DNA of 64,000 bases from Massariosphaeria phaeospora (lineage: Eukaryota; Ascomycota; Dothideomycetes; Pleosporales): NCBI GenBank assembly GCA_011032825.1, contig JAADJZ010000008.1:930001-994000 (forward strand). The letters run 5' to 3'. Below the pieces are notes generated by a model. The model was given only the letters and a program-made list of their open reading frames with translations. It had not been told where the DNA came from and ran no database searches. The first letter of the stretch is position 1. Each line of letters begins with the position of its first letter. Positions 42,748 through 52,991 of the stretch are shown here, piece by piece. The position numbers and the translations under genes were made by a program.

Positions 42748-43431
42748 ATGGCGTCCGAAATCAAGCCTATCAAGATCTGGGGAGTCGGTGGACCCAACCC
42801 TCCGAAAGTCGCCATGATCGTCAAAGAACTCGGCATCCCTCATGAAATTGTTCCTATCTCTTTCCCCGATCTCAAGAAACCCGAATACCTTGCCATCAAC
42901 CCTAACGGAAGGATGCCGGCTATTCAAGACCCGAACAGCGGCCTTACTCTGTGGGAATCGGGGGCCATCATTGAGTACCTCGTCGAGCGCTACGACAAGG
43001 ATCATAAGTTGAGCTTTCCGGCCGGCACGAACGAAGCGTACCTCGCAAAGCAATGGCTTTTCTTCCAAGCTTCCGGTCAGGGCCCGTACTACGGACAGGC
43101 CGCCTGGTTCATCAAGCTTCACCCCGAAAAGCTACCTAGTGCGATAGAACGTTACACCAAAGAGATTGAGCGTATCACCGCCGTTCTGGAGGGACACCTC
43201 GCGCAGGAGAAGGAAAAGTCAGGCGCCGGAAGCTCGGGACCGTGGCTTGTTGGAGGTAGGATCTCGTACGCCGATGTGGCGTTCTTGTCGTGGCAGGTCA
43301 TCATTCAGTCTGTCGTGAAGGAGGGTTTTGATCAGTCGAAGTTCCCACTCGTGGATGAATGGGTTAAGAAAATGCAAAAGAGGGAGGTTATCGAGGAGGT
43401 CATGGATGCGGCGATGCAAGGCCGGAAATAG
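42748..43431 (+). CDS. Glutathione S-transferase (Ure2p-like group)
   Basis: Single exon, 227 aa, normal GST length. The thioredoxin-like N-terminal domain has PNPPKVAMIVKELGIPHEIV, then YLAINPNGRMPAIQDP and LWESGAIIEYLVERYD, with the cis-Pro and the E-S pair that hold glutathione. The all-helical C-terminal domain has QWLFFQASGQGPYYGQAAWF and SYADVAFLSWQ, as in Ure2p-like/GstA-type fungal GSTs. It conjugates glutathione to electrophiles or isomerises metabolites. No prion-like Asn-rich N-terminus. Confidence 0.93.
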   Translation: MASEIKPIKIWGVGGPNPPKVAMIVKELGIPHEIVPISFPDLKKPEYLAINPNGRMPAIQDPNSGLTLWESGAIIEYLVERYDKDHKLSFPAGTNEAYLAKQWLFFQASGQGPYYGQAAWFIKLHPEKLPSAIERYTKEIERITAVLEGHLAQEKEKSGAGSSGPWLVGGRISYADVAFLSWQVIIQSVVKEGFDQSKFPLVDEWVKKMQKREVIEEVMDAAMQGRK

Positions 43432-44417
43432 AGTACCTGAGAACATCAACCAACATGTAAAGAGCTATAGCCCTCTTAGACTTACTTTTGAGCCATGCAC
43501 GAGTACAAGACTGGTAGACGCTCTCCCCTTCCATGAGTGCGTGACGCATAGATGCGGTGTTCTTCGTGGTCACTATGGGGGCTTACGTCTATGACCTAGT
43601 GCCGGACACCTATGCATCACTGGTTCGGGAATTTCATAGCAAATTATGGTTGGTTGTAATCAAATAAGGCTCCTTCGCTGAAAGCTTGAGCTTGAGCTTG
43701 CGAAAGCTTTTCTGATGTCGCATAAGAGGTTGTAGACGGGGGCATGTACTAGTTTAGTACTTTAGCAATTGCGGGGATGGGGGCCGAAAGTACCCGAAGT
43801 TTCCACCACCACCATCAACGTATCTCATCATCAACATCTTCTAGACAACAATAACTGGCTATAACCACGAGCGTATAGATGCGATCTGAATCTGTACTTA
43901 GTATTATAACGATCCGCGTCTACAAAGCTCGGCTTACCAGAATCGCCTGCCGTCTAAAACTCAGACTAGTAAGCCTCCCTCTTGGTAGTCGGTTTCGAAG
44001 CTGACGAGCATAACCAGGATATCGCTGCAGATAACGCAAAGTAAACAATCGATCAAATTTACGAAGTACAGAGTACCAAACTCTTTAGCTGTCGATAGCA
44101 GGCATATACGGCTCACGATCACGCGTGTGCTTGACTGCACTATGCCGGATGCTAGCGTCTTCGTACCAAGTTGACTCAAGAATTATACGGAGGATCGTCC
44201 TGTGACGTGAAACTTGTTCAGTGGCACGACAGTGGCCCGTTCGCCTCGTTCAATCCAACCGGATTGCTTGGTCCTAGTACGGACTAGTGCGGCCTGATTA
44301 GACGACTCTACGTGTCTCTACAAAGATCCGTCGAGTAGTATTATGCTTCCGCTGACAGACGTAGCAGGGCCATATGGTATGTAAATAGCTAAGTAGTGTT
44401 GGAAGGCGGATAGGCAG
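43432..44417. other. Intergenic region flanking the transposon train
   Basis: Nearly 1 kb. It holds the GST 3' end, a short run of AGCTTG repeats near 43682-43705, and no supported gene. It ends at the TA (44418-44419) that borders element A. Confidence 0.5.
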
Positions 44418-44419
44418 TA

Positions 44420-44467
44420 CCATGTCCGTGCACTCAATGCCCGCGTTCAGTCAATGCCCGCGCAACA
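44420..44467 (+). repeat. Left TIR of element A
   Basis: 48 bases starting CCATGTCCGTGCAC, identical to the inverse of 46431-46478. It contains a 12-base direct subrepeat (TCAATGCCCGCG) twice, 8 bases apart. Confidence 0.97.
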
Positions 44468-44569
44468 CTATAATCGCGATCTTGAACATGAAGCTGTACA
44501 GCCACATACAATTGCTATAAGTATATAATTTTATAGTAGAATAGTAAATACAGTGCGCTCTACAGTTTG

Positions 44570-46390
44570 GCTTATTCAAATTTCTTTGGAAGATTGATAG
44601 AGCGACCACGGCGTGTAGTGAGCGCTGGGGCAGCCAATGCAGGCACTGGCGCTTGTTGTTATGTAGAGGAGCGCGTGAAGCTTTTTTCTTTCTCTTTTGA
44701 GATAATTGTATAGCTTTCTCAGTGTTGCGAGCTGCTTTTTGGGCAGCCTGCTTAGTAGCCTTGTCAGCTTTCTCTCTCTCCTTCGCTGCCTTCGCTGCCT
44801 CTCGAGCTACACGCTTCTCCTCTGCGATCTTTTGCTTGTATAGCTTATTAGCCTGTTGTAGCTCCCTTATCTCAGCCTTTTAAAGTTGCTGCTGCTGTTT
44901 TTCCTGTTGGGTCACCGTCTTGCGATACCGCGCCTCTCTTATTTGCGCGGCGACTAGAAAGTAGCTCCGCCGTGGTACTCCTGCCGTTGCTGCAAATTAA
45001 GAGGCTTGCTCTTATTGTTATAGCGTTTCTTAACCTGTAGAGCTTCTCTTAGGCCGGTGATTTCAGTGCGGAAGAGCTCATTTTGTATAGAGATGTAGTA
45101 GAGCGAGCTGCGCAGCTTACGAGCGTCGTGACTACTCTAATCTCGCACTAAAGAGCGTACAAGGCGGTCCATTTTGCGCCAATCCTCTGCGCTAAGCGCT
45201 GAAGTAGAGCTTTCGCGAGATAGAGCATCGTAGGCGAATCTCTTAAGGATTACCGCGCTGTCAAGCGGCGCTATCCCGGTGTGCTTGAAAGCGCTAAGTA
45301 TCGTCTTTTCTACAAAGGAGGAGCGCCAAGCTCGCTAGAAAAGCTCAAAGAAGTTGCTCTTTTTCACTGCAAGCTGGCCTTGGGCGCGGTGGAGGTAATC
45401 TGATAGCTCTTTTGCGTACGCGGTGGAGAGAGGCTTAAAGAGCGCTACATCAAGCGGCTGCAACGTCTGGGTAGAGTGTAGTAAAAATACACACAGCAGA
45501 ATCTTGTGTCGATTGCAGTAGTCGATAAAACTGCTTGTTACGTGCGAGCCATGGCCGTCAAAGATAAGTAAGCGCTAGCTTGAGCGAGTCTTCGCCTTTG
45601 TTTCGCGATCAAAAACCTGTTTAAGTTATGCTAAGCCGATATCGTCGTTCGTCCAGCCTGATGGAGATGAGGTAATAAAGACCTGATGCTCGCTAGCCTG
45701 TATAGCATCTACCTAGCTCGATTGTATGCTCTTGTTTGCACTCGAATATATCAAGCTTGGTAGCAAAGCTAAGCCATCGGCGCACACACAAGCTAGGAGA
45801 GTTATCCAATCGCGATTGCCATCTTAAAGAAATTGCTTCAATCCCTTTGCTTTCCATATTGCTTTACTGAACATTCGTTTTGACCTGCCCGTGATACCGA
45901 TTATGAAGCTTTTCTTATCTATATTGTACGTGTGCCGAGCGTTAACGTGATACTCCTCAATTTTTCGCTGTAGCAAGTCGAAGTACAGCTTGTACTTGCC
46001 TGCAAACTCGGCTGCGTGGCGATTCTAGTCTATCCTAGTCGCCTATTTTGATATAAGATGGACGTTGTTTTGGTTGATAAAGCGCGTAACCTAGGTCTCA
46101 GAGGCCTCTCGTTTGGCCATATAGAAAGCGAAATTCTGAACCATGTCTCTAGTAGGTGGCAAGTGACGCGCTAAGAGTCTTTCTATGTATCTTACAAGCT
46201 TTAACTCTTCGTGTAGAGTAAGGTTGCGTCGCTGTTGTGCCTCAACGTTTCGTGGCTTTGTAATGCCTTAGTGCCTTCGAGCGAGCGTACGTCGATCACA
46301 GCCATATTTTGCTGCAATTTCTGTATACTGAAAAAATTCGCCGGGATTTAGCGACTCTAAAGCTGCAAGCGCTTTATCAATAGGTGGCAT
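44570..46390 (-). pseudogene. Element A transposase, multiply interrupted
   Basis: A frame of 607 codons from ATG 46390 to TAA 44570 keeps register throughout but has numerous stops, mainly TAG where homologues have Gln or Trp. Readable pieces include the HTH start (PIDKALAALESLNPGE), YNIDKKSFIIGITGRSKRMF with the first catalytic Asp, LIFDGHGSH with the second, and LQPLDVALF with the third. The C-terminal part is Lys/Glu/Ala-rich coiled coil. Longer divergence from B-D is evident. The stop pattern fits C-to-T decay at CpA (RIP). Confidence 0.88.
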
Positions 46391-46430
46391 GGCTGTAGAG
46401 TTATCGCGTGTTGAAGTTTTGGTGTTTTGA

Positions 46431-46478
46431 TGTTGCGCGGGCATTGACTGAACGCGGGCATTGAGTGCACGGACATGG
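46431..46478 (-). repeat. Right TIR of element A
   Basis: Exact inverted copy of 44420-44467, followed directly by TA and then the first base of element B. Confidence 0.97.
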
Positions 46479-46480
46479 TA

Positions 46481-46529
46481 CAGTGCCCGTGCGCGCGATG
46501 AGCCAGTACAACCGATAAGCTACCCCAAC
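46481..46529 (+). repeat. Left TIR of element B
   Basis: Begins CAGTGCCCGTGCGC; has an internal TA at 46507-46508, the same TIR position at which the right TIR was invaded. Confidence 0.92.
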
Positions 46530-46633
46530 TAAAATTAGCACTCGCAAAAACGAGGCTGTAGAGCTACATATTAATTCAACTATTATAAGATTTTCTAGTG
46601 TAGTACTATATAGAGGCTTGCGCATCTTTTGCA

Positions 46634-48520
46634 CTATTTGAATTTTTGTGGTACCTTGATTTGGCGGCCTCGCGTGGTGGTTTTAGGTAGAGGCTGCGGC
46701 AGCAGAGATGCAGCATTAACACTACTTGCAGCACCTACAACACGACGCCTCTTTGTAGATTTTGCTACAGCGCTAGGTGAAGCTGCTCGCTTGCCTTTTT
46801 TTAGTGTATCGCGAGATTTTTGTAAAGTTGCAGCGTTGCGTTGCTGCTTTTTGAGCGCGCGCGCGACGGCCAGCTCTGCAGCCTTCGCTTTCTGCTCCTT
46901 ATTGCGCTGCTCCTTTGTAATTTGCCGCAGCGCTTTTGCCTCTTTTACTATCTTTGTTTTATATAGTGTAGCAGCAGCTTTAAGCTCTTTTGCCTAAGTT
47001 TTTTAGAGTTTTTGCTGCTCTTCTTCGCGCTGTTTGACTGTCTCGCGCACTCGAGCTTCTCGGATCTTGCGAGGACTCTATAGTACAGCGCTGCTATGAT
47101 ACTCCTCGCGCTGCTGCAAGTCAAGGACTTTACTCTTCTTCTTATGCTTTTGTTTCGTAGTAAGTACCGCGCGGAGGCCATCGTTTTCGTAGTAGAGTAG
47201 CTCGTTTTGAACCTGTAGAGAGTGTAATGTACTAGCAAAGCGTTTAGCTTTACTTTTCGTCTTACCTGCAACTGCGGTGTCTAGAATTTTTTGTATATCA
47301 TTTCAACTATCTCTATTACCAAGCTTCTGCAGTTCTGTATTCTCATCTTAATCTAAAGTAGTAGTGTTGAAGCGTTTGAGTATAACCTCTGCATCTATCG
47401 GCCACACGCTCGTAGCTTCAAAACTCTTCTGTATAGTTTTTCTCCTCATTGTAGTGCCCCACGCTGACTAAAATATTGGAAAAAAGTCGCTTTTCTTGAC
47501 GCCAACAAGCCCTTGCGATTGGTGTAGGTAGCAGTTAAGTTCTTGCGAGTAGTAGTTCAAAAGAGGAAAAAACAACACTACATCAAGCAGCTGTAAAGTG
47601 TGAGTTAGATAAAAAAAAAAAACAGCTAGTAAGATTTTATTAGCGTCGCAAAAGTCTATAAACTCGCGCGTAAAGTAGCTGCCGTGGCCGTTAACAAGAA
47701 AGAGGCGCTATTGCCGGCGCGCTTTTTGCTTTGTGTAGCGCTCAAACAGCTGCTTAAGCTAGGCTAATCCGATATCGTTATTCGTCTATCCTAAGGTTGA
47801 GTTGGCTATAAATACTTAGTGTTTTCTAGCTTCAACGTTGTTAACCTAGCTTGATTGCAAGCTAGCTTTTCTCTCGTAGATAAGAGCAGGCGGCAGCGCC
47901 TCACCATCAGCGCAAACACAAGCTAAAAGCGTGATCTATTCTCTATTGCCATCTTGTATAGCTGCTGTACGCAATTTTGCCTGCCAAACTGCTTTAGAAA
48001 AGACGCGTTTTGAGCGTGTAGTAATGCTGACAAAGAAGCTTTTTTCATCTACATTATAGGTATTGCGCGCTTCAACGCCGTACTCATGCATTTTCCTGTG
48101 CAGCAGTTGAAAGTATAGGTCGTATTTCTCATGTAAGTTAGCTTAGTGACGATTGCGATCAATCCTAGCGCTCTATTTGGTGGTAAGCTCGTCGGCGTGG
48201 CGATGCAGAAAGCGCGAAACCTACGCATGCAAAGCCTCGTGTTTCGCAACTGCGCTGGCGAAATTTCGTACTATCTCTCTTGTAGGTAGCAAGCCTCGCT
48301 CTGTGCATCTTTCTATGTACTGTACAAGCTCTGCCTCTTGTTGTAGGTTGAGTAATTGCTGTTCTTCTGATGCGGCTGCGTGGGACTGCGTTCTGCCCTT
48401 GTGCCTTCGCAACAGTGTTGTGCGATCAACATTAAACTGTTTTGCAACTTCGCGATACGAGAAAGATGCGCCAGCTTCACCTGATTCGATTGCTTCAATC
48501 GCAGCCTCGATTGAGTTCAT
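46634..48520 (-). pseudogene. Element B transposase, interrupted
   Basis: A frame of 629 codons from ATG 48520 (MNSIEAAIEAIESGEAG) to TAG 46634, with no net length change against B2. Open for the first about 100 codons (HTH, DRTTLLRRHKGRTQS), then broken by TAG and TGA stops, for example Trp to TAG after EALHA. The end reads TRGRQIKVPQKFK. Inactive. Confidence 0.9.
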
Positions 48521-48570
48521 ATTGGTGGAGTTGTGACGCGTTAAGGTTGGGACGAAATACATGTTTTGAT

Positions 48571-48593
48571 GTTGGGGTGGCTCATCGGTTGTA
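48571..48593 (-). repeat. Inner part of the right TIR of element B
   Basis: Inner 23 bases of the inverted repeat, ending in the TA that became the insertion site for B2. Confidence 0.92.
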
Positions 48594-48637
48594 CAGTGCC
48601 CGTGCGCTGGATGAGCCGGTACAGCCGATGAGCCACC
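48594..48637 (+). repeat. Left TIR of element B2
   Basis: 44 bases beginning CAGTGCCCGTGCGC, one mismatch against the inverse of 50688-50731. Also has an internal TA at position 27-28. Confidence 0.92.
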
Positions 48638-48746
48638 TCAACTAAAATCAGCAACCGCGAAAATAAGGCTGTACAGCCACATATCAATTCAACTATTATA
48701 AGATTTTCTAGTGTATTACTATATAGAGGCTTGCGCATCTTTTGCA

Positions 48747-50633
48747 CTATTTGAATTTTTGTGGTACCTTGATTTGGCGGCCCCGCGTGGTGGTTTTGGG
48801 TGGAGGCTGCGGCAGCAGAGATGCAGCATCAACACTACTTGCAGCACCCACAGCACGACGCCTCTTTGTAGATTTTGCTACAGCGCTGCGTGAGGCTGCT
48901 CGCTTGCCTTTGTTTAGTGTATCGCGAGATTTTTGTAAGGTTGCAGCGTCGCGTTGCTGCTTTTTGAGCGCGCGCGCGGCGGCCAGCTCTGCAGCCTTCG
49001 CTTTCCGCTCCTTATCAGCACGCTCCTTCGCAATTTGTCGCAGCGCCTTTGCTTCCTCTGCTATCTGCTTTTTGTATAGTGTAGCTGCAGCTTTGAGCTC
49101 TCTTTAGTGAGTTTTCTAGAGTTTTCTCTGCTCCTCTTCGTGTTGTTTGACTGTCTCGCGCACTCGAGCTTCTCGGATCTTGCGAGGACTCCATAGTACA
49201 GCGCCGCTATAGTACTCCTTGCGCTGCTGTAGGTCTAGGACTTTACTCTTCTTCTTATGCTTTCGTTTAGTAGTGAGTGCCGCGCGGAGGCCATCGTTTT
49301 CGTGGTGGAGTAGCTCGTTTTGAACCTGTAAAGAGTGTAATGTACTAGCAAGGCGTTTAGCTTTATCTTTTGCCTTATCTAGGACCGCAGCGTCTAGAAT
49401 TTTTCGTATATCATTCCAACTATCTCCATTACCAAGCTCCTGCAGTTCTATATCCTCATCTTGATCTGAAGTGGTAGTGTTAAAGCGTTTGAGTATAACC
49501 TCTGCATTCATCGGCCACACGCCTGTAGCTTCAAAACTCTTCTGTATAGTCTCTCTCCTCATTGTAGTGCCCCACGCTAACTAGAATATTAGAAAAAAGT
49601 CGCCTTTCTTGACGCCAATAAGCCCTTGCGATTGGTGTAGGTAGCGGTTGAGTTCTTGCGAGTAGTAATTTGAAAGAGGAGAGAACAACACTACATTAAG
49701 CGGCTGTAAAGTGTGAGTTAAATAAAGAAAAAAAACAGCTAGTAGGATCTTATTAGCGTCGCAAAAGTTTATAAACTCGCGCGTAAAGTAGCTGCTGTAG
49801 CCGTCAACAAGAAGAAAGCGCTATTGCCGGCGCGCTTTTTGCTTTGTGTAGCGCTCAAACAGCTGCTTAAGCTAGGCTAATTCGATATTGTTATTCGTTT
49901 ATCCTAAGGTTGAGTTGGCTATAAATACTTAGTGTTTTCTAGCTTCAACGTTGTTAACCTAGCTTGATTGCAAGCTAGCTTTTCTTTCGTAGATAAAAGC
50001 AGGCGGCAGCGCTTCACTATTAGCGCAAACACAAGCCAAAAGCGTGATCTATTCTCTATTGCTATCTTGTATAGCCGCCGTACGCAGTTTTGCCTGCTAA
50101 ACTGCCTTAGAAAAGACGCGTTTTGAGCGTGTAGTGATGCCGACAAAAAAGCTCTTTTTATTTATATTATAGGTGTTGCGCGCTTTAACGTCGTACTCTT
50201 GCATTTTTCTATGCAGTAGTTGAAAGTATAGGTCGTATTTCTTATGTAAGTCAGCTTGGTAACGATTGCGATCAATCCTAGCGCTCCATTTGGTGGTAAG
50301 CTCGGCCTTATGGCGATGCAGAAAGCGCGAAACCCACGCATGTAAAGCCTCCTGTTTTGCAACTGCGCTAGCGAAATTTCGTACTATCTCTCTTGTTGGT
50401 GGCAAGCCTCGCTCTGTGCATCTTTCTATGTACTTTACAAGTTCCTGCTTTTGTTGTAGGTTGAGTAGTTGCCGTTGTTCTGATGCGGCTGTATAGGACT
50501 GCGTTCTGCCCTTATGCCGTCGCGACAGTGTAGTGCGATCAACACCAAACTGTTGCGCGACTTCGCGGTAGGAGAAAGATGTGCCAGCTTCACGCGATTC
50601 GATTGCTTCAATCGCAGCCTTGATTGAGTTCAT
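48747..50633 (-). pseudogene. Element B2 transposase, interrupted
   Basis: 629-codon frame from ATG 50633 to TAG 48747. The first 178 codons are open (MNSIKAAIEAIES, HRHKAELTTKWSARIDRNR), as are 148 codons near the C-terminus (49116-49562), with stops between. Where D has YNMDEKGF, B2 reads YNINKKSF, so the first catalytic Asp is Asn (a G-to-A change) and the protein would be inactive even without the stops. Confidence 0.9.
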
Positions 50634-50687
50634 GTTGGTGGAGATGCGACGCGTTAAAGTTGGGATGATGCATATGTTTTGATGCGG

Positions 50688-50731
50688 GGTGGCTCATCGG
50701 CTGTACCGGCTCATCCGGCGCACGGGCACTG
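50688..50731 (-). repeat. Right TIR of element B2
   Basis: Inverted partner of 48594-48637 with one C/T difference; TA and element C follow. Confidence 0.92.
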
Positions 50732-50733
50732 TA

Positions 50734-50767
50734 ACGTGTCCGTGCGCGTGATGCACGCGGAACACCA
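50734..50767 (+). repeat. Left TIR of element C
   Basis: 34 bases beginning ACGTGTCCGTGCGCGTGATG, identical to the inverse of 52776-52809. From base 2 on, the outer part matches the TIR of D. Confidence 0.95.
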
Positions 50768-50814
50768 AAACACGACAAACTCTATTGTCTTCAACACGCG
50801 ACAACTCCACCAAT

Positions 50815-52674
50815 ATGGACCCAATACAGGCTACGATTGAAGAAATTGAATCGCAAGAACCAGGAGAAGATTTCTCATATACAGAAATTGCTACTAAACA
50901 TGGTGTTGTGCGCTCCACCTTAAGCCGAAGACACCGAGGCCTAACACGCCTTGGAACCTCCAAGAACTTTGACCAACAGAAACTCAGCCCACAACAAGAG
51001 CAGGAGCTTGTACAGTATATCAAAAGATTATCAGAGAAACATATACCTCCTACAAGAGAGATGATACGAAATTTCGCATCAACGATAGCCTAGGAGCTAG
51101 TTAGTGAGAGCTAGGTTACGCGCTTTATCAACCGGCACAGCATTCATTTTATATCACAATGGACAGTTGGCATAGACAGCAATCGCCACAAAGCTGATTT
51201 AGAGGACAAATATCGCCTCTATTTTCAGCTCCTACATAGCAAGATCGATTAATATCAGATAGATCCTCGTCATACGTACAATATGGATGAGAAAGGCTTT
51301 ATAATTGGTATTGTAGGCAGATCAAAGAGGATATTCAGCCGACGAATGTGGGAGAAGAAGGAGGTTAGAGCATCGCTCCAGGATAGAAGCCGCGCATGGA
51401 TTACACTCCTAGCATGTATATGCGCTGATGGAACTGCTTTGCTTCCAAGCCTTATCTATGAGGCTGCCAACAAGGGCATTCAATCAAGCTAGGTAGACGA
51501 TATCCAGGCAGGAGAACACCTAGTCTTTATCACCTCATCACCCTCTGGCTGGACGAACAACGATATTGGACTTGCCTGGCTTGAGCAGGTGTTTGATCGC
51601 TGTACAAGAGAGAAGACCCGACGATCCTATCGACTTCTAATCTTAGATGGCCACGGATCCCATATCACTATGGATTTTATCGACTACTGTGATCAGAACA
51701 AGATTCTCCTTGCTATTCTACCTCCTCATTTGACTCATACGCTTCAGCCACTCGATGTAGCAATGTTCAAGCTTCTATCAACAGCCTACTTAGCAGAGCT
51801 ATTAGAATACCTTCATAGAAGCCAGGGCCTGGCTTTTATTACTAAAGGCGACTTCTTTCTCCTATTCTGGAATGCGTGGAAGGCCTCTTTCAAGGAATCA
51901 ACTATTCTTAGCTCTTTTAGAGCTACAGGCATATCACTACCTAATCCTAAGCCTATCCTTAATAGGTTCACGCAGGATGAAGAATTAGGCAATAGCTCCT
52001 TATTAGGGCTCAGCGATTATAACTGGAGAAAGATAGATAGGCTTGTACGATTAGCAGTGAAGGATTAGAGTAGTTAAGATACACAGAAGCTTCGCCGATC
52101 GCTCTACTACCTATCTGTTCAGAATGAGCTACTTAAGCATGAGATAGATGGAATTAAGCAGGCGCTATCTACCAAAGAGAAGCGTAAAAAGAAAGGCAAA
52201 GCTCTAGATCTCTAACAGCGCCAGGAATATCATGGTGGAGCGGTCTTCTAGTTACTAAGGAAAATAAGGGAGGCACGTGTTCGTCAATCTGTTAGAAAGC
52301 AAGAGAAGAAGGAGCAGCAGCTTTAAAAAGCAGAGACAGCAGAGCTAAGGAAGGCAGCTAAGCTATACAAGAAGAAAATTGCAGAGGAGAAGCGTATAGC
52401 GCGGGAGGCAGCTAAGGTAGCTAGAGAGAGAGAGAAGGCAGAAAAGGCAGCAGAGCGAGCTCGCCAGAAAGAGGCTCGCGACGCTACAAAAGCTCTACAA
52501 TCTTTTTAAAAGGGTAAGAGAAAGGCTCCGCAGCTATCTCTACAGAGCAAAAAGCGTTACAAACGTAGCGTTGATACTAGAGATGCTGCGGAGGCCTTAG
52601 AGGGCGTATCTGCTGTCCCAGCTATCCTAACGCGTCGCGGCCGCAGCGTCAAGTTTCCAGATAGATATAAGTAG
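50815..52674 (+). pseudogene. Element C transposase, about ten stops
   Basis: 620-codon frame, ATG 50815 to TAG 52672-52674, exactly the length of D and collinear with it. Open pieces: 50815-51091, 51283-51490, 51589-52066. Stops replace residues of D at sites such as CAA to TAA, CAG to TAG and TGG to TAG (in a Phe-Trp-Ser-Pro segment, where TCA and CCA also became TTA and CTA). Catalytic segments YNMDEKGF, ILDGHGSH and LQPLDVAMF are still readable. A strong case of C-to-T decay. Confidence 0.92.
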
Positions 52675-52775
52675 CGCAAATTAATCGCGAGTATCGATAT
52701 AGTACTCTGCCAAAAATTCTCATGATAATATTGATTGTGGCTGGCTCTATTGCCTTATTGCTAGTAGAACGTTTA

Positions 52776-52809
52776 TGGTGTTCCGCGTGCATCACGCGCA
52801 CGGACACGT
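52776..52809 (-). repeat. Right TIR of element C
   Basis: Exact inverse of 50734-50767; TA and the stranded end of B follow. Confidence 0.95.
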
Positions 52810-52811
52810 TA

Positions 52812-52837
52812 CTGGCTCATCGCGCGCACGGGCACTG
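52812..52837 (-). repeat. Outer part of the right TIR of element B
   Basis: 26 bases, the exact inverse of 46481-46506, stranded 4.2 kb from the rest of the TIR by the B2 and C insertions; TA 52838-52839 follows. Confidence 0.95.
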
Positions 52838-52839
52838 TA

Positions 52840-52893
52840 CCGTGTCCGTGCGCGTGATGCGCCGGTTCGCGTGATGCGCCACCCTCATCAAAA
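52840..52893 (+). repeat. Left TIR of element D
   Basis: 54 bases starting CCGTGTCCGTGCGCGTGATG, identical to the inverse of 54887-54940; contains GCGTGATGCGCC twice. Confidence 0.96.
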
Positions 52894-52991
52894 CAGCTCA
52901 AGCATAAATGAAGCTATAGAGCCACCCATGATCAATATTATCACGAGATAATTGGGTGGAGTATTATATTAATACTTGCGATTAATTTGTA

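Larger units (their letters stand above)
44420..46478 (-). mobile_element. Element A: pogo/Fot1-type transposon, decayed
   Basis: 2059 bases bounded by TA on both sides (44418-44419 and 46479-46480) with perfect 48-base terminal inverted repeats. It carries a decayed transposase on the minus strand. The right TA is shared with the left end of element B. TA target choice plus a DDE_1/CENP-B-like transposase place it in the Tc1/mariner-pogo (Fot1) superfamily. Confidence 0.93.
48594..50731 (-). mobile_element. Element B2: second B-type copy nested in B
   Basis: 2138 bases with TA at each side (48592-48593, 50732-50733). It belongs to the same subfamily as B: same TIR start, same coding length. 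It lies within the right TIR of B and touches element C through the shared right TA. Confidence 0.93.
50734..52809 (+). mobile_element. Element C: D-type transposon in opposite orientation, nested in B
   Basis: 2076 bases between TA 50732-50733 (shared with B2) and TA 52810-52811, beyond which B's TIR resumes. It has perfect 34-base TIRs. The transposase runs on the plus strand, opposite to all others in the train. Confidence 0.94.
46481..52837 (-). mobile_element. Element B: transposon split by two nested elements
   Basis: B starts at 46481 right after the TA shared with A. Its right TIR is cut after 48591-TA and resumes at 52812-52837, where TA and D follow. Putting 46481-48593 next to 52812-52837 gives an element of 2139 bases, against 2138 for its sister B2, and restores a TIR matching the left one over 49 bases with two transition mismatches. 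The outer 26 bases of both ends are identical. The 4.2 kb between is elements B2 and C. Confidence 0.93.

Noticed and set aside
16605..43431. A secondary-metabolite gene cluster
   Set aside because: Tailoring-type enzymes are present but no polyketide synthase, peptide synthetase, terpene cyclase or dimethylallyl transferase, and strand and spacing do not suggest one unit.
46629..46997. Plus-strand frames over elements B and B2 (also 48742-49107 and 52987-53343)
   Set aside because: They recur because the elements are repeated; they are antisense to the Lys/Ala-rich end of the transposases and encode Ser/Cys/Ala-rich nonsense.
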